Of a DNA stretch of 64,000 nucleotides, positions 17,023 to 26,548 are shown piece by piece (position 1 is the first letter of the stretch; every line of letters starts with the position of its first letter). Under the pieces are notes generated by a model. That model saw only the letters and a program-made list of their open reading frames with translations. It did no database searches and was not told the origin of the DNA. The DNA is taken from assembly GCA_024235935.1 (NCBI GenBank), contig JACKLL010000008.1, positions 119,787-183,786 on the forward strand, read 5' to 3'. Origin of the DNA: Rhodoferax sp. (GTDB lineage: Bacteria; Pseudomonadota; Gammaproteobacteria; Burkholderiales; Burkholderiaceae_C). The translations under genes were made by a program, and so were the position numbers.

Positions 17023-18207
17023 ATGTACAACCCGGATGTGATCGTCATCGGAGCCGGCGTCATCGGCAGCTCCGTCGCCTGGCACCTCGCCGCACTCGGC
17101 GCTGGCCGCGTACTGGTTCTGGAGCGCGGCCAGATCGGCAACGGCACCTCGTCGCAATCGAGCGGCATTCTGCGCACGCACTACTCGGTGATCGAGAACG
17201 TCGAACTCGCGCGCCGCTCCTGGCAGGCCTTCGACAACTTTGCGGCCTATGTCGGCGACGAAGATGCCGCTGCCGGACTGGTCAAGTGCGGCTATCTGAT
17301 CGCCGCACCCGAAGGCCCCAAGCTCGAGCCCCTGCGCGCAGCACTGGCGGCTCAGGTGGCCACGGGCATCCCGCTCGAGCTGCTGACGCAGGCGCAGGCC
17401 AGCGAACGCCTGCCGATCTGCCGCTTCGATGATGCTGCGCTGATCGGATTCGAACCGCAAGCCGGATTCGCCGACGCGACGCTGGTCGCCACCAGCTTTG
17501 CCCGTGCCGCGCGCCGCCGCGGCGTGAAGATCATGGAAGGGGTGGCGGTGCAAGGCCTGGTGCGCGAGAACGGTCGCATCACCGGGGTGGAAACCTCGCA
17601 AGGACGCTTCAACGCGCCGGTGGTTGTCAGTGCACAGAACATCTGGGCCACCGAACTCTCGCGCTGGACCGGCATCGAGACGCCGGTCAAACCGGAACGC
17701 CATGCCGTACTGGCCCTGGAGGGCCCCGAGGCCTACAGCTACTCTATGCCGGTCTACAAGGACCTCGGTTCGCCGGGCATGCTGTATTGCCGCAGCTATG
17801 GTGGCAGCCAGATGCTTGTCAGCGAAGGTACGGTCGGTGAGACGCTGAGCGAACCCGACAACGAGCAGGGCGATATTTCCATGGACTACGTGGTCGAGGT
17901 CGGCGCACAGGCCGCGGAGCGTTTCCCGTCGTTCGAGACCGCTGGGCTGGCATCGAGCTGGACCGGTGTCTACGATGTGACGCCTGACTGGAACCCGGTG
18001 CTGGGCCGCGTGGACGATGTGCCGGGGCTGGTGGTGGGTTTCGGCTTCTCCGGTCACGGCTTCAAGCTCTCGCCCGCCGTGGGCCGTGTCCTGGCGCAGG
18101 AAGCCCTGGGTCTGCCCACCGACGTATCGCTGGCACCCTATGCGCTGGAACGCTTTCGCAGCGGGCGGCTGCTCACGGGCAGCTACGGGTCGGGCGCCGT
18201 GTCCTGA
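17023..18207 (+). CDS. FAD-dependent oxidoreductase of the DAO (D-amino acid / glycine oxidase-like) family
   Basis: A 394-residue flavoprotein. The dinucleotide fold starts at once (DVIVIGAGVIGSSVAWHLA), then ERGQIGNGTSSQSSGILR, and near the C-terminus the second FAD contact VVGFGFSGHGFKLSPAVG. The family oxidises amines or amino acids (sarcosine, glycine, D-amino acids), giving H2O2 or passing electrons to an acceptor. The ATG at 17023 was chosen because the Rossmann fold must sit near the N-terminus. A LysR gene precedes and a transglutaminase-like gene follows. Together with the divergent TRAP importer this suggests uptake and oxidation of an amino compound, which is inference. Confidence 0.85.
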   Translation: MYNPDVIVIGAGVIGSSVAWHLAALGAGRVLVLERGQIGNGTSSQSSGILRTHYSVIENVELARRSWQAFDNFAAYVGDEDAAAGLVKCGYLIAAPEGPKLEPLRAALAAQVATGIPLELLTQAQASERLPICRFDDAALIGFEPQAGFADATLVATSFARAARRRGVKIMEGVAVQGLVRENGRITGVETSQGRFNAPVVVSAQNIWATELSRWTGIETPVKPERHAVLALEGPEAYSYSMPVYKDLGSPGMLYCRSYGGSQMLVSEGTVGETLSEPDNEQGDISMDYVVEVGAQAAERFPSFETAGLASSWTGVYDVTPDWNPVLGRVDDVPGLVVGFGFSGHGFKLSPAVGRVLAQEALGLPTDVSLAPYALERFRSGRLLTGSYGSGAVS

Positions 18208-18322
18208 GACGTCTCTGGGGCATGCAGCTACCATCGTGGACCTGCACGCCGGATCGCCGCTGGCACCGGACCCGTCCGGCGGCCGCAACGCGCACCGGTT
18301 GCACCCATGGAGAAAACGCACC

Positions 18323-19036
18323 ATGCCCGACACCACCGCACCGCACTCCGCAGCCCCTGGCGGTGATGCGCCGACACCGGCCTCGCTGGCAGCCGCCGAC
18401 ATGGTCGACGCAGACCATCCCGCCGTCACAGAATTCGCACACAGACACGCCATTGGCGCCGATGACCGTGCACGCGCGGTCGCGCTCTATTACGCGGTCC
18501 GCGACGGGTTCCGCTATGACCCCTACTGCGTCGATCTGCGCGAACAGGGTATGCGCGCCAGCACCGTGCTGGCCCAGGGCGCGGGCTGGTGCGTGACCAA
18601 GGCTGCGCTGCTGAGCGCGGCCTGCCGGGCCGTTGGGATCGCGTCGCGGCTGGGTTTCGCCGACGTGCGCAACCACCTGTCGACCGAACGCATGCGGGCC
18701 TTGATGCAGACCGATGAATTCGTCTGGCACGGCTATTCCGAGATCTGGCTGGACGGCGCGTGGCGCAAGGCGACACCGGCCTTCAACATCGAGCTGTGCA
18801 CCCGGTTCGGTCTGCTGCCGCTGGAATTCGACGGCGTCGACGATTCGATCTACCACCCGTTTGACAGCCGCGGGCAACGCCACATGGAGTACCTGCGTGA
18901 GCACGGCAGCTTCGACGATGTTCCGCTGCAGCGCATTCGCACCGACTTTGCCCGCTACTACCCGGCTTGGCAGATCGCCGAAGGCGCATTGACCGACGCC
19001 GACTTCGACGCCGACGTTTCCCGCGAACCACGTTGA
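18323..19036 (+). CDS. transglutaminase-like cysteine peptidase-fold protein
   Basis: A 237-residue cytoplasmic protein with the core of the transglutaminase superfamily: Cys90 in GAGWCVTKAALLSAACRAVGI, and His136 in WHGYSEIWLDG. The third position, usually Asp before Pro-Thr, reads KATPAFN here, so a classical triad is not evident; this form appears typical of its subfamily. Proteins of this type may act as amidases or peptidases. It lies 115 bp after the FAD oxidoreductase on the same strand and may share its pathway. Function is not assigned. Confidence 0.78.
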   Translation: MPDTTAPHSAAPGGDAPTPASLAAADMVDADHPAVTEFAHRHAIGADDRARAVALYYAVRDGFRYDPYCVDLREQGMRASTVLAQGAGWCVTKAALLSAACRAVGIASRLGFADVRNHLSTERMRALMQTDEFVWHGYSEIWLDGAWRKATPAFNIELCTRFGLLPLEFDGVDDSIYHPFDSRGQRHMEYLREHGSFDDVPLQRIRTDFARYYPAWQIAEGALTDADFDADVSREPR

Positions 19037-19063
19037 TGCCATGATCGCCGGCCGGCGCGCCGC

Positions 19064-20280
<1,217 letters not shown>

Positions 20281-20281
<1 letters not shown>

Positions 20282-21015
20282 CAGGCGACCTCTGCCGCTG
20301 CCTGGCGCGGGGCCTGCACCGGATGCGGATTGGGCTCGTCGCGCTCGATCCGTCCGTCGACGAAACGCACCATGCGATGCGCATAGGCGGCCATGTCGGG
20401 CTCGTGCGTCACCATCAGCACCGTGATGCCCTGGTCGGCATTCAGCGCACGCAGCAACTCCATGATCTCCTGGCTGCGCTGGGTATCGAGGTTGCCGGTA
20501 GGTTCATCGGCCAGCAGCACGGCCGGTTCGGTGACGATGGCGCGTGCGATCGCGACCCGCTGCTGCTGCCCCCCCGAAAGCTCTCCGGGCGTATGGTGCT
20601 CCCAGCCGCCAAGTCCCACCGACTGCAGGGCCCGCGTGGCAGCGGCTCGCCGTGCACGCGCACTCTCCCCGCGGTACAGCAGCGGCAATTCGACGTTTTC
20701 CTGCGCCGAGGTGCGCGCCAGCAGATTGAAGCCCTGAAACACGAAACCCAGATAGCGCCGGCGCAGGCGCGCCCGCTGGTCGCGGGTCAACGCATCGACA
20801 CGTGCGCCACGGAACAGGTACTGCCCCGCGGACGGGGTGTCGAGGCAGCCCAGGATGTTCATCGCCGTCGACTTGCCGCTGCCGCTGGGGCCCATGATGG
20901 CAACGAACTCTCCGGCATGGATGTCGATGTCGACGCCCTTGAGCGCCATCAGCGCCACCGCACCACTGCCATAGACCTTCGTGACCCCTCGCAGCTGGAT
21001 CAGGGGAATGGTCAT
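20281..21015 (-). CDS. MacB-like ABC transporter ATP-binding protein
   Basis: A 244-residue ABC ATPase. Walker A is GPSGSGKST, the signature is LSGGQQQRVAIARA, and Walker B is VLLADEPTGNLDT, with the switch His in VTHEPDMAAYA. The N-terminal 220 residues match the LolD/MacB class, which drives conformational change in an FtsX-type permease rather than classical transport. It sits between adaptor and permease genes, overlapping the first by 4 bp and the second by 1 bp. The last 20 residues are a variable tail. Confidence 0.94.
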
Positions 21016-22379
21016 TTCGCTGCCGCCATCTTCTGGTCGGTGATCACGGCCATGCCTTCTTGCAGGTCACCCGAGACGATTTCGGTCATGCGGCCGTCGT
21101 TGATGCCGGGGACGACCTTGACCGGGACTGCGGCACCTTCGCGCAGCACCCAGACCCGGCGGGCCTGTCCGGGGCCGGCGTTGCTGGCGGCCGACCTGCG
21201 CGTGGTGCTGCGTGGCATGCGCGGAATCAGGCTGAAACCACCAGACTTCGACGCCGCCGCGGCACCATCCTCTGCCAGCGTGGGCTCGAACCGCAGTGCG
21301 CTGTTGGGCACCACCAGCACGTCGTCACGCTGCACCGCCGTGATGGTGGCCGTGGCCGTCATGCCGGGACGCAGACTCATGTCTTTGTTGTCGACATCGA
21401 GGTAGGTCAGGTAGGTCACCACGTTGTCGGTGATGGTCGAGCCATACGATACGCGGGTGATGGTGGCCGGAAATTTTCGGCTCGGATAGGCGCTGACGGT
21501 GAATGTCGCCTTCTGCCCCACCTTGACAGACCCGACGTCCGCCTCGTCGACATTGACCAGCAGACGCAGCTGCGTCAGGTCCTCGGCGACGGTGAACAGC
21601 GTCACGGCCTGCAGCGATGCGGCCACCGCATTGCCGGGGTCGACACTGCGGGTCAGCACCACGCCGTCGGACGGCGCGCGGATCGATGCCTTGGAGAGGT
21701 TGATTTCGTCGGTCGACAGGGCCGCCTGCGCATCGGCCACGCCGGCGCGGGCGCTGGCGTTGTCGGCGACCGCACGCTCCAGGGTGGCACGCCCGGTATC
21801 GAGTTCGGCCTTGGACGGCACCTTGCCACCGGACAGGCGCGCCACCTCCTCCAACCGTGCGAGGCTGGCGCGCGCTTCGGCCACCGTGGCCACGGTCTGC
21901 GCCACCTTGGCATTGGCCGCCGCCAGCGTGGCGCGCGAGCGCAGGATCTGGTCGCGCAGCTTGGCGGTGTCGAGTTCGACCAGCACCTGGCCCTTGCGGA
22001 TCCGGTCATTCACGTCCACATGAACCTTGAGCACCGTACCCGAAAGCTCGCTGCCGATGTTCACCGAGCGGGTGGGCTGCAGGCTGCCATTGGCCGTGAC
22101 GTTGAGCGTCAGGTTGCCGCGTGCCACGGGCTGGGTCGTGTAGGTCGGCGCCGCCTGGGCCATCTGGCGCGTCTGCCAGTACCACGCACCACCAGCGGCC
22201 AGCAAAAGCACCAGCAGGCCGAGCCACAGGCCGGTCCGGCGGTACCAGGGGCGGGCTGCGGGCTCGCCGAGCAAGGTGGCGATGTCGGCCGCCGACGTAT
22301 CGGGGGACGTCACCGCCGCGGTTTGCAGGGGCGCCGCGGAGCCGGATCCGGAAGCATCATCATGGGAGGAGGGTTTCAT
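21012..22379 (-). CDS. MacA-like periplasmic adaptor (membrane fusion protein)
   Basis: A 455-residue adaptor. A cytoplasmic N-terminus of about 48 residues precedes one membrane helix (LWLGLLVLLLAAGGAWYW). Then come a lipoyl half-motif (VARGNLTLNVTANGSLQP), a long coiled-coil hairpin (about 130-230, Ala-rich), the second lipoyl half (ASIRAPSDGVVLTRSVDPG), and beta-barrel and membrane-proximal domains. It bridges the inner-membrane ABC complex and the outer-membrane channel. The start was set at 22379, where it overlaps the channel gene stop by 4 bp. A much longer upstream frame is only a shadow. Confidence 0.92.
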   Translation of the reverse strand: MKPSSHDDASGSGSAAPLQTAAVTSPDTSAADIATLLGEPAARPWYRRTGLWLGLLVLLLAAGGAWYWQTRQMAQAAPTYTTQPVARGNLTLNVTANGSLQPTRSVNIGSELSGTVLKVHVDVNDRIRKGQVLVELDTAKLRDQILRSRATLAAANAKVAQTVATVAEARASLARLEEVARLSGGKVPSKAELDTGRATLERAVADNASARAGVADAQAALSTDEINLSKASIRAPSDGVVLTRSVDPGNAVAASLQAVTLFTVAEDLTQLRLLVNVDEADVGSVKVGQKATFTVSAYPSRKFPATITRVSYGSTITDNVVTYLTYLDVDNKDMSLRPGMTATATITAVQRDDVLVVPNSALRFEPTLAEDGAAAASKSGGFSLIPRMPRSTTRRSAASNAGPGQARRVWVLREGAAVPVKVVPGINDGRMTEIVSGDLQEGMAVITDQKMAAAK

Positions 22380-23857
22380 GTGGACGGGCGTCCTGACGGG
22401 TTGACGGGTAACGGGGTTGCGAGGGCATCGGCGGCAAGCGGTTGCCAGCCACCGCCCAAGGCCTTGTACAGGCGCACGTGGTCGGCGCTGACCGTGGCAA
22501 CGGTACTGGCCACGCTGTCCTGGGCATTGAGCTGGGTGCGCTGGGTGTCCAGCACGGTCTGAAAATCGACCAGGCCGCTGCTGTAGCGCTGGCGCGCCAA
22601 CAAGGCCGCGTTGCCGGCGGCATCGGCAGCGGCCTGCAGATTGACCAGGCGCGCACGGTCCTGGCGCAATGTGACCAGGGCATCCTCGACCTCCTGCAGG
22701 GCCGTGAGAATGGTGCCCTGGTAACTGGCGCGTGCCTGGTCCAGTGCGGCCTGCTGCACGCCGACCTGGGCGCGGATCGCCCCACCGTCGAACACCGGCA
22801 GCGAAACACTGGCCAGCAGCGCACTGGTGAGCGAAGCGCCGTTGGCAAGGCCTGCCAGCGTCAGTGCGCTCAGGCCCAGCGACCCCCCGATCTGGAAGCT
22901 GGGCAGCCGCTGGGCATCGGCCTGGGCCACCCGGGCCAGCGCGGCCACGGCCTGCAGCTCGGCGGCGCGCACGTCGGCGCGCTGGCGCAAGGTGTCGGCG
23001 GGAAACGCCAGCGCGATGTCTCCACGGGCCTGGGGTACCGGGGCCACGGCGTCCAGTTGCGCAGAGAGCGCGTCCGGCGCCTGCGCGACCAGTACTGCCA
23101 GCGCATGGCGCGACTGCGCGATCTGCGTCTGCAGCAGCGGCAACTGGGCGCGGGTCTGCTCGACCGCAGCGCGCGCCTGTTCGGATTCGAGCGAGGTCGC
23201 CAGGCCGGCCTGGACCCGCCACTGCGTGATCTGCAGCGTGTCCGCCTGGCTGGCCAGATTCTGGGTCGCAATACCCAGCCGCTGCTGCGCACTGCGCAGC
23301 GTGATGTAGTTCAGCGCGACCTCGGCCGCAATCGACACCTGCACGTCACCCAGGCTGGCGGCGCTGGCGGCCGCCGTCGCGTCGCCGGCATCGACGCCGC
23401 GGCGATTGGCACCGAACAGGTCGAGTTCCCAGCTGGCATCCAGCCCCGCGGCAAAGGTGTTTCCGTCGCTGCCGGCGCCCGGATTGCGCCGCGCCGACGC
23501 CGAACTGCCCACGCTCGGCGCCAGACTGGCCGCCGAAACGTCGCGCTGTGCACGGGCCTGGCGCAAGGCTGCCTGGGCGAGCTGTATCCGGGTATTCGCC
23601 TGCTGGGAGCGCTCGACCAAGTCCACCAGAACGGGATCATCGAACGCCTGCCACCACTGCGACAGCGACGTCGGCGACGTTGCGGCCGAAGCTTCGGCGC
23701 CAGACCATTGGGCGGGGAGCGCCATCGGCGTCAGCGCAGCGTTGTCCGAAGTCACCAGCGATGCACAGCCGGAAAGAACCAGCCCACCCGCCATAACGAC
23801 CGGAAGAATGCACCGTTGCCAGGTGCGCCGCGGACAGTCTTCGGGATCAGTCGGCAT
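22376..23857 (-). CDS. TolC/NodT-family outer membrane efflux lipoprotein
   Basis: A 493-residue outer-membrane factor with a lipoprotein signal (GGLVLSGCASL, Cys at about 31). Two homologous halves of the TolC fold show repeated Ala/Gln-rich coiled coils and the family motif GGAIRAQVGVQQAALDQA. It would trimerise into the exit duct of the tripartite pump encoded downstream. It is the first gene of the four-gene operon (channel, adaptor, ATPase, permease). No regulator is adjacent, and the substrate is unknown. Confidence 0.92.
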   Translation of the reverse strand: MPTDPEDCPRRTWQRCILPVVMAGGLVLSGCASLVTSDNAALTPMALPAQWSGAEASAATSPTSLSQWWQAFDDPVLVDLVERSQQANTRIQLAQAALRQARAQRDVSAASLAPSVGSSASARRNPGAGSDGNTFAAGLDASWELDLFGANRRGVDAGDATAAASAASLGDVQVSIAAEVALNYITLRSAQQRLGIATQNLASQADTLQITQWRVQAGLATSLESEQARAAVEQTRAQLPLLQTQIAQSRHALAVLVAQAPDALSAQLDAVAPVPQARGDIALAFPADTLRQRADVRAAELQAVAALARVAQADAQRLPSFQIGGSLGLSALTLAGLANGASLTSALLASVSLPVFDGGAIRAQVGVQQAALDQARASYQGTILTALQEVEDALVTLRQDRARLVNLQAAADAAGNAALLARQRYSSGLVDFQTVLDTQRTQLNAQDSVASTVATVSADHVRLYKALGGGWQPLAADALATPLPVNPSGRPST

Positions 23858-24000
23858 GTGCTGCCAACCGGGTGCGGGATATGAGATGCATGCACGGAGC
23901 TTAGCCCCGCAACATGAAGCCCGTGATGCTGAACGTCAATTCTTGTAAAGGAAGATGGGGAGTCTGCAGCCGCGAATGGCCCGGTACAGCAAGAAACCCG

Positions 24001-24034
24001 AAAAAATGAAAGCCGTTGGCGACGCAACGGCTTC
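24001..24034 (-). terminator. rho-independent terminator of the tRNA-Arg gene
   Basis: On the minus strand AAGCCGTTG-CGTCGC-CAACGGCTT forms a 9-bp stem and is followed by TCATTTTTTC. It lies about 107 bp downstream of the tRNA 3' end and so probably ends that transcript. Confidence 0.8.
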
Positions 24035-24140
24035 ATCTGGCAAGGCCCGGCACTGTCAGAACCCTGCCTTGCCTGTGCCTGCCTCTGCAGCAGGCCGGCG
24101 GATGGCCGTGAAAACCACCATCGACCACCCCGCAATCATC

Positions 24141-24215
24141 TGGTCCCGCCGCCAGGAATCGAACCTGGATCTCAGCCTTCGGAGGGCCGAATTCTATCCG
24201 TTGAAATACAGCGAG
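24141..24215 (-). tRNA. tRNA-Arg(CCG)
   Basis: A full cloverleaf can be drawn on the minus strand. The acceptor CTCGCTG pairs with CGGCGGG (including two U-G pairs), then discriminator A and an encoded CCA. T8 A9 is present and the D-arm contains AACGGATA. The anticodon arm CGGCC-CTCCGAA-GGCTG gives anticodon CCG, reading CGG. The variable region is four bases, and the T-arm CCAGG-TTCGATT-CCTGG is perfect. CGG codons should be frequent at this GC content. Confidence 0.88.
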
Positions 24216-24350
24216 TTGGAGCGTGAGCGCCAGTTCGCGATTATATGGGCTTGGCACCCACCAGAATCGCATCGTGCAAAACGCACCCCCACGCGGCCTT
24301 GCAGCCGCAACCGATGGCGTCGCTCGTCCGCCACCAATGGAAGGCGTCCG

Positions 24351-24506
24351 CTATCCCAAACGCATGCCGCCGCTACCCAGGATCCCTATCAGTCCGATGG
24401 CGATCAGGTACAGGGCTACGATGTAGTTGAGCAGTTTGGGCATGACCAGGATGAGCACCCCGGCCAGCAGGGAGATCAGCGGCGTCAGGCCGAGATGGAT
24501 ATTCAT
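24351..24506 (-). CDS. DUF3096 small membrane protein
   Basis: A 51-residue protein that is almost all hydrophobic. It has two membrane helices (LISLLAGVLILVMPKLLNYI and VALYLIAIGLIGILG) around a conserved MPKLLNYIVA turn, matching the DUF3096 family. These small inner-membrane proteins have no known function and often lie with envelope-stress genes. AAGGAAA precedes the ATG. It ends just short of the tRNA and follows the glycine-zipper protein gene by 17 bp, probably in the same transcript. Confidence 0.8.
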   Translation of the reverse strand: MNIHLGLTPLISLLAGVLILVMPKLLNYIVALYLIAIGLIGILGSGGMRLG

Positions 24507-24523
24507 GGGGTTTCCTTGCAGGG

Positions 24524-25621
24524 TTATTGAACGACAACCGTGCCATTGTCGAACCGCACCAGGGTGCCGACCTGAAGCCCCGGGTCGGTCGCATAGTCGA
24601 TGCTGCGGGTCTCGCCGGAGTCCAGCCGCACCAGCATGCGGTACACCTGGGTCTTGTCCATGTTGTTTTCCACCCGGTTGCCTGCATAGGCGCCGCCCAC
24701 CGCACCGGCAATGGTCGCCAGGTCCTTGCCCGTACCGCCGCCGACCTGATTGCCGAGCACCCCCCCGAGCAGGCCACCTGCGATGGTCCCCAGCACGTTG
24801 GGCTTGTCGCCCTTGACCGTGACCAGGTTGACCGACTCGACGACGCCGCAGTCGATGCACGCAGCCGCTGCCGCGTTCCGCTCGCTGCCATGACGGTCGG
24901 TGCCATTGGCATTGACATGGGCATCGTCACCATCGCCCGCACCGCGCGTGAACCGCTGGCTGCTTTCCTGCCGGTTCACAACCAGGAATCCGGTCGCATC
25001 CAGATCGCGCGTGACGCGATCGCCCCGGCGCAGCGTATAGCGGCCTTCATAGACGCCACGGCGCACTTCGGTCAGGGCAATGGGGGTCGATACCCCCTGC
25101 ACCACGACCCGGGCCGCGCCTGCGGGCGCACCCGACAGCATGAAGGTGATCTCGTCGCCCGGGCGCACCCGGTCGCGCGCCGTGACATTGAAATCCGAAA
25201 TGCGGGCAAGGGACTGTGGCGCGGGGCTGCGTGCGCCACGCACCAGTGACTGGTCCATGGCCACGCTGATCGTCTGCCCGTCCCGGGTCAACCATGCCGT
25301 TACCAGACTGGCTGCGCTCAGGCGGTCGCGGCTGCGCACGGTATAGCGCCCCACATAGGAACCCGGCCGGGTCTCGTTCATCTGCACCTCGCCCGTCGCC
25401 CCGGCGATCTGCAGGCGCACGCTGGCCCCCGGAGTTCCGTTCAATCGGAACGCCAGTTCGCTGCCAGGTGCCAGCGTCTGCAGTTGGTCGACGCCAAAGC
25501 TCTCCACAGTGGCAGCCGGAACGTGCATGGCGTGCGCGTTGGGCGTCTGCGCCAGCACGGCGGCCGGGCCGCTCAAGGAAAGGGCAAGGGCAAGCGCCAC
25601 AAGCGGGAAGGAATTTTTCAT
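24524..25621 (-). CDS. exported glycine-zipper 2TM-domain surface protein with two beta-rich repeats
   Basis: A 365-residue protein with a signal peptide (1-25, LSGPAAVLAQ). Two similar beta-rich modules follow (about 55-125 with GSYVGRYTVRSRDRL, and 145-215 with GVYEGRYTLRRGDRV). After a short acidic linker comes a glycine-zipper 2TM domain (GGLLGGVLGNQVGGG) of the 17-kDa surface antigen type, and a C-terminal beta strand region. It probably sits in or under the outer membrane. The ATG at 25621 follows AGGAG; a longer upstream frame lacks a signal peptide. The role is unknown; envelope integrity is likely. Confidence 0.82.
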   Translation of the reverse strand: MKNSFPLVALALALSLSGPAAVLAQTPNAHAMHVPAATVESFGVDQLQTLAPGSELAFRLNGTPGASVRLQIAGATGEVQMNETRPGSYVGRYTVRSRDRLSAASLVTAWLTRDGQTISVAMDQSLVRGARSPAPQSLARISDFNVTARDRVRPGDEITFMLSGAPAGAARVVVQGVSTPIALTEVRRGVYEGRYTLRRGDRVTRDLDATGFLVVNRQESSQRFTRGAGDGDDAHVNANGTDRHGSERNAAAAACIDCGVVESVNLVTVKGDKPNVLGTIAGGLLGGVLGNQVGGGTGKDLATIAGAVGGAYAGNRVENNMDKTQVYRMLVRLDSGETRSIDYATDPGLQVGTLVRFDNGTVVVQ

Positions 25622-25968
25622 GAAGTCTCCTGAGGAAAAGGGTGAATGTCTGATGCCACTGGCCGATACGGGTGCCCAGGGATTTGCCGTCGCGTGTGCG
25701 GCCAGTAGCGGCCAGGCACTCTGGCTCCAGCTTAGGAGGCGCACGGGCCCGCAGCCATCAGACTGCGGCGCCTGCCTATGTGGGACAGGGACTACCGAAG
25801 GCAGCCAGCAAGCCCATCGCGGCCCGGATGGCAAGGCGTGCTGTCCTACCTGTGAGAACGGTTTGCGCCGATCGCATGGACCTGCGATCAAAACCAGAAT
25901 GGCCCCATGAAGCAGCTGCCGGCGCCGCCGGTAGAGCCGCATCGAACACTCAGAAAGCGATACCCATC
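25622..25968. other. divergent intergenic region with degenerate copies of the accessory-region motif
   Basis: These 347 bp separate two divergent secreted-protein genes and contain no credible gene. AGGTAGGACAGCA (minus strand, 25840-25852) and ATGTGGGACAGGG (plus, 25778-25790) resemble the A[TC]GTAGGAAA element found four times further right. They differ at key bases, so the link is tentative. Confidence 0.4.
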
Positions 25969-26361
25969 ATGAAGTTGCTTGCCATCCTGACCCTCGCGGT
26001 CGCCGCTGTGCTGCCGGTCCACGCCGGCCCCAACATCGGCGTGACCATCGGCATCAACGCACCGGGCCAATACGGCCGCATCAACATCGACAATTACCCG
26101 CAGGTGCAACTGGTTGCGCCGCAGCCCGTCATCTATGCACCCTCTCCGGTAGCGGCCTACCAGCGGCCGATCTACCTGTATGTACCGCAGTCACACCAAG
26201 CCAGCTGGGGCCGCTATTGCGGTCGATATGGGGCCTGTGGGCAACCGGTGTACTTCGTGCAGGAGAACTGGGTCCAGCAGGAATATGGTCGCGAACACGA
26301 CAATCGCAACGGAAAAAAGCACTTCAAGCGCAAGGACGACAAGCACCACGGCAAGAAGTAG
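25969..26361 (+). CDS. small exported protein with a His/Lys-rich tail, function unknown
   Basis: A 130-residue protein. The signal peptide (1-19, ending PVHA-G) is clear. The mature part is rich in Pro, Tyr and Gln (PQPVIYAPSPVAAYQRPIYLYVP), has two Cys in RYCGRYGACGQPVYFV that could form a disulfide, and ends in a very basic tail (KKHFKRKDDKHHGKK). No family is recognised with certainty; similar small periplasmic proteins with Tyr/Pro segments are common in Burkholderiales. It is divergent from the glycine-zipper gene. Confidence 0.7.
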   Translation: MKLLAILTLAVAAVLPVHAGPNIGVTIGINAPGQYGRINIDNYPQVQLVAPQPVIYAPSPVAAYQRPIYLYVPQSHQASWGRYCGRYGACGQPVYFVQENWVQQEYGREHDNRNGKKHFKRKDDKHHGKK

Positions 26362-26548
26362 ATAGCGCTTCGGTGGTCGCCGCGTCCGCACGTTGCGGGC
26401 ACTGGCCATGGCAAAGGTGGCACCGGGCGCAGGTACGTTGCCTCCTGGGGGAAAGCCATTGCGGGGCATCCCCGACGTGATCGTCGCGGGCAAGCGAATG
26501 TTGTGTGCCCTGTGATAATCTGGTCCACTCAGCAACCGCGGGGCCCGT

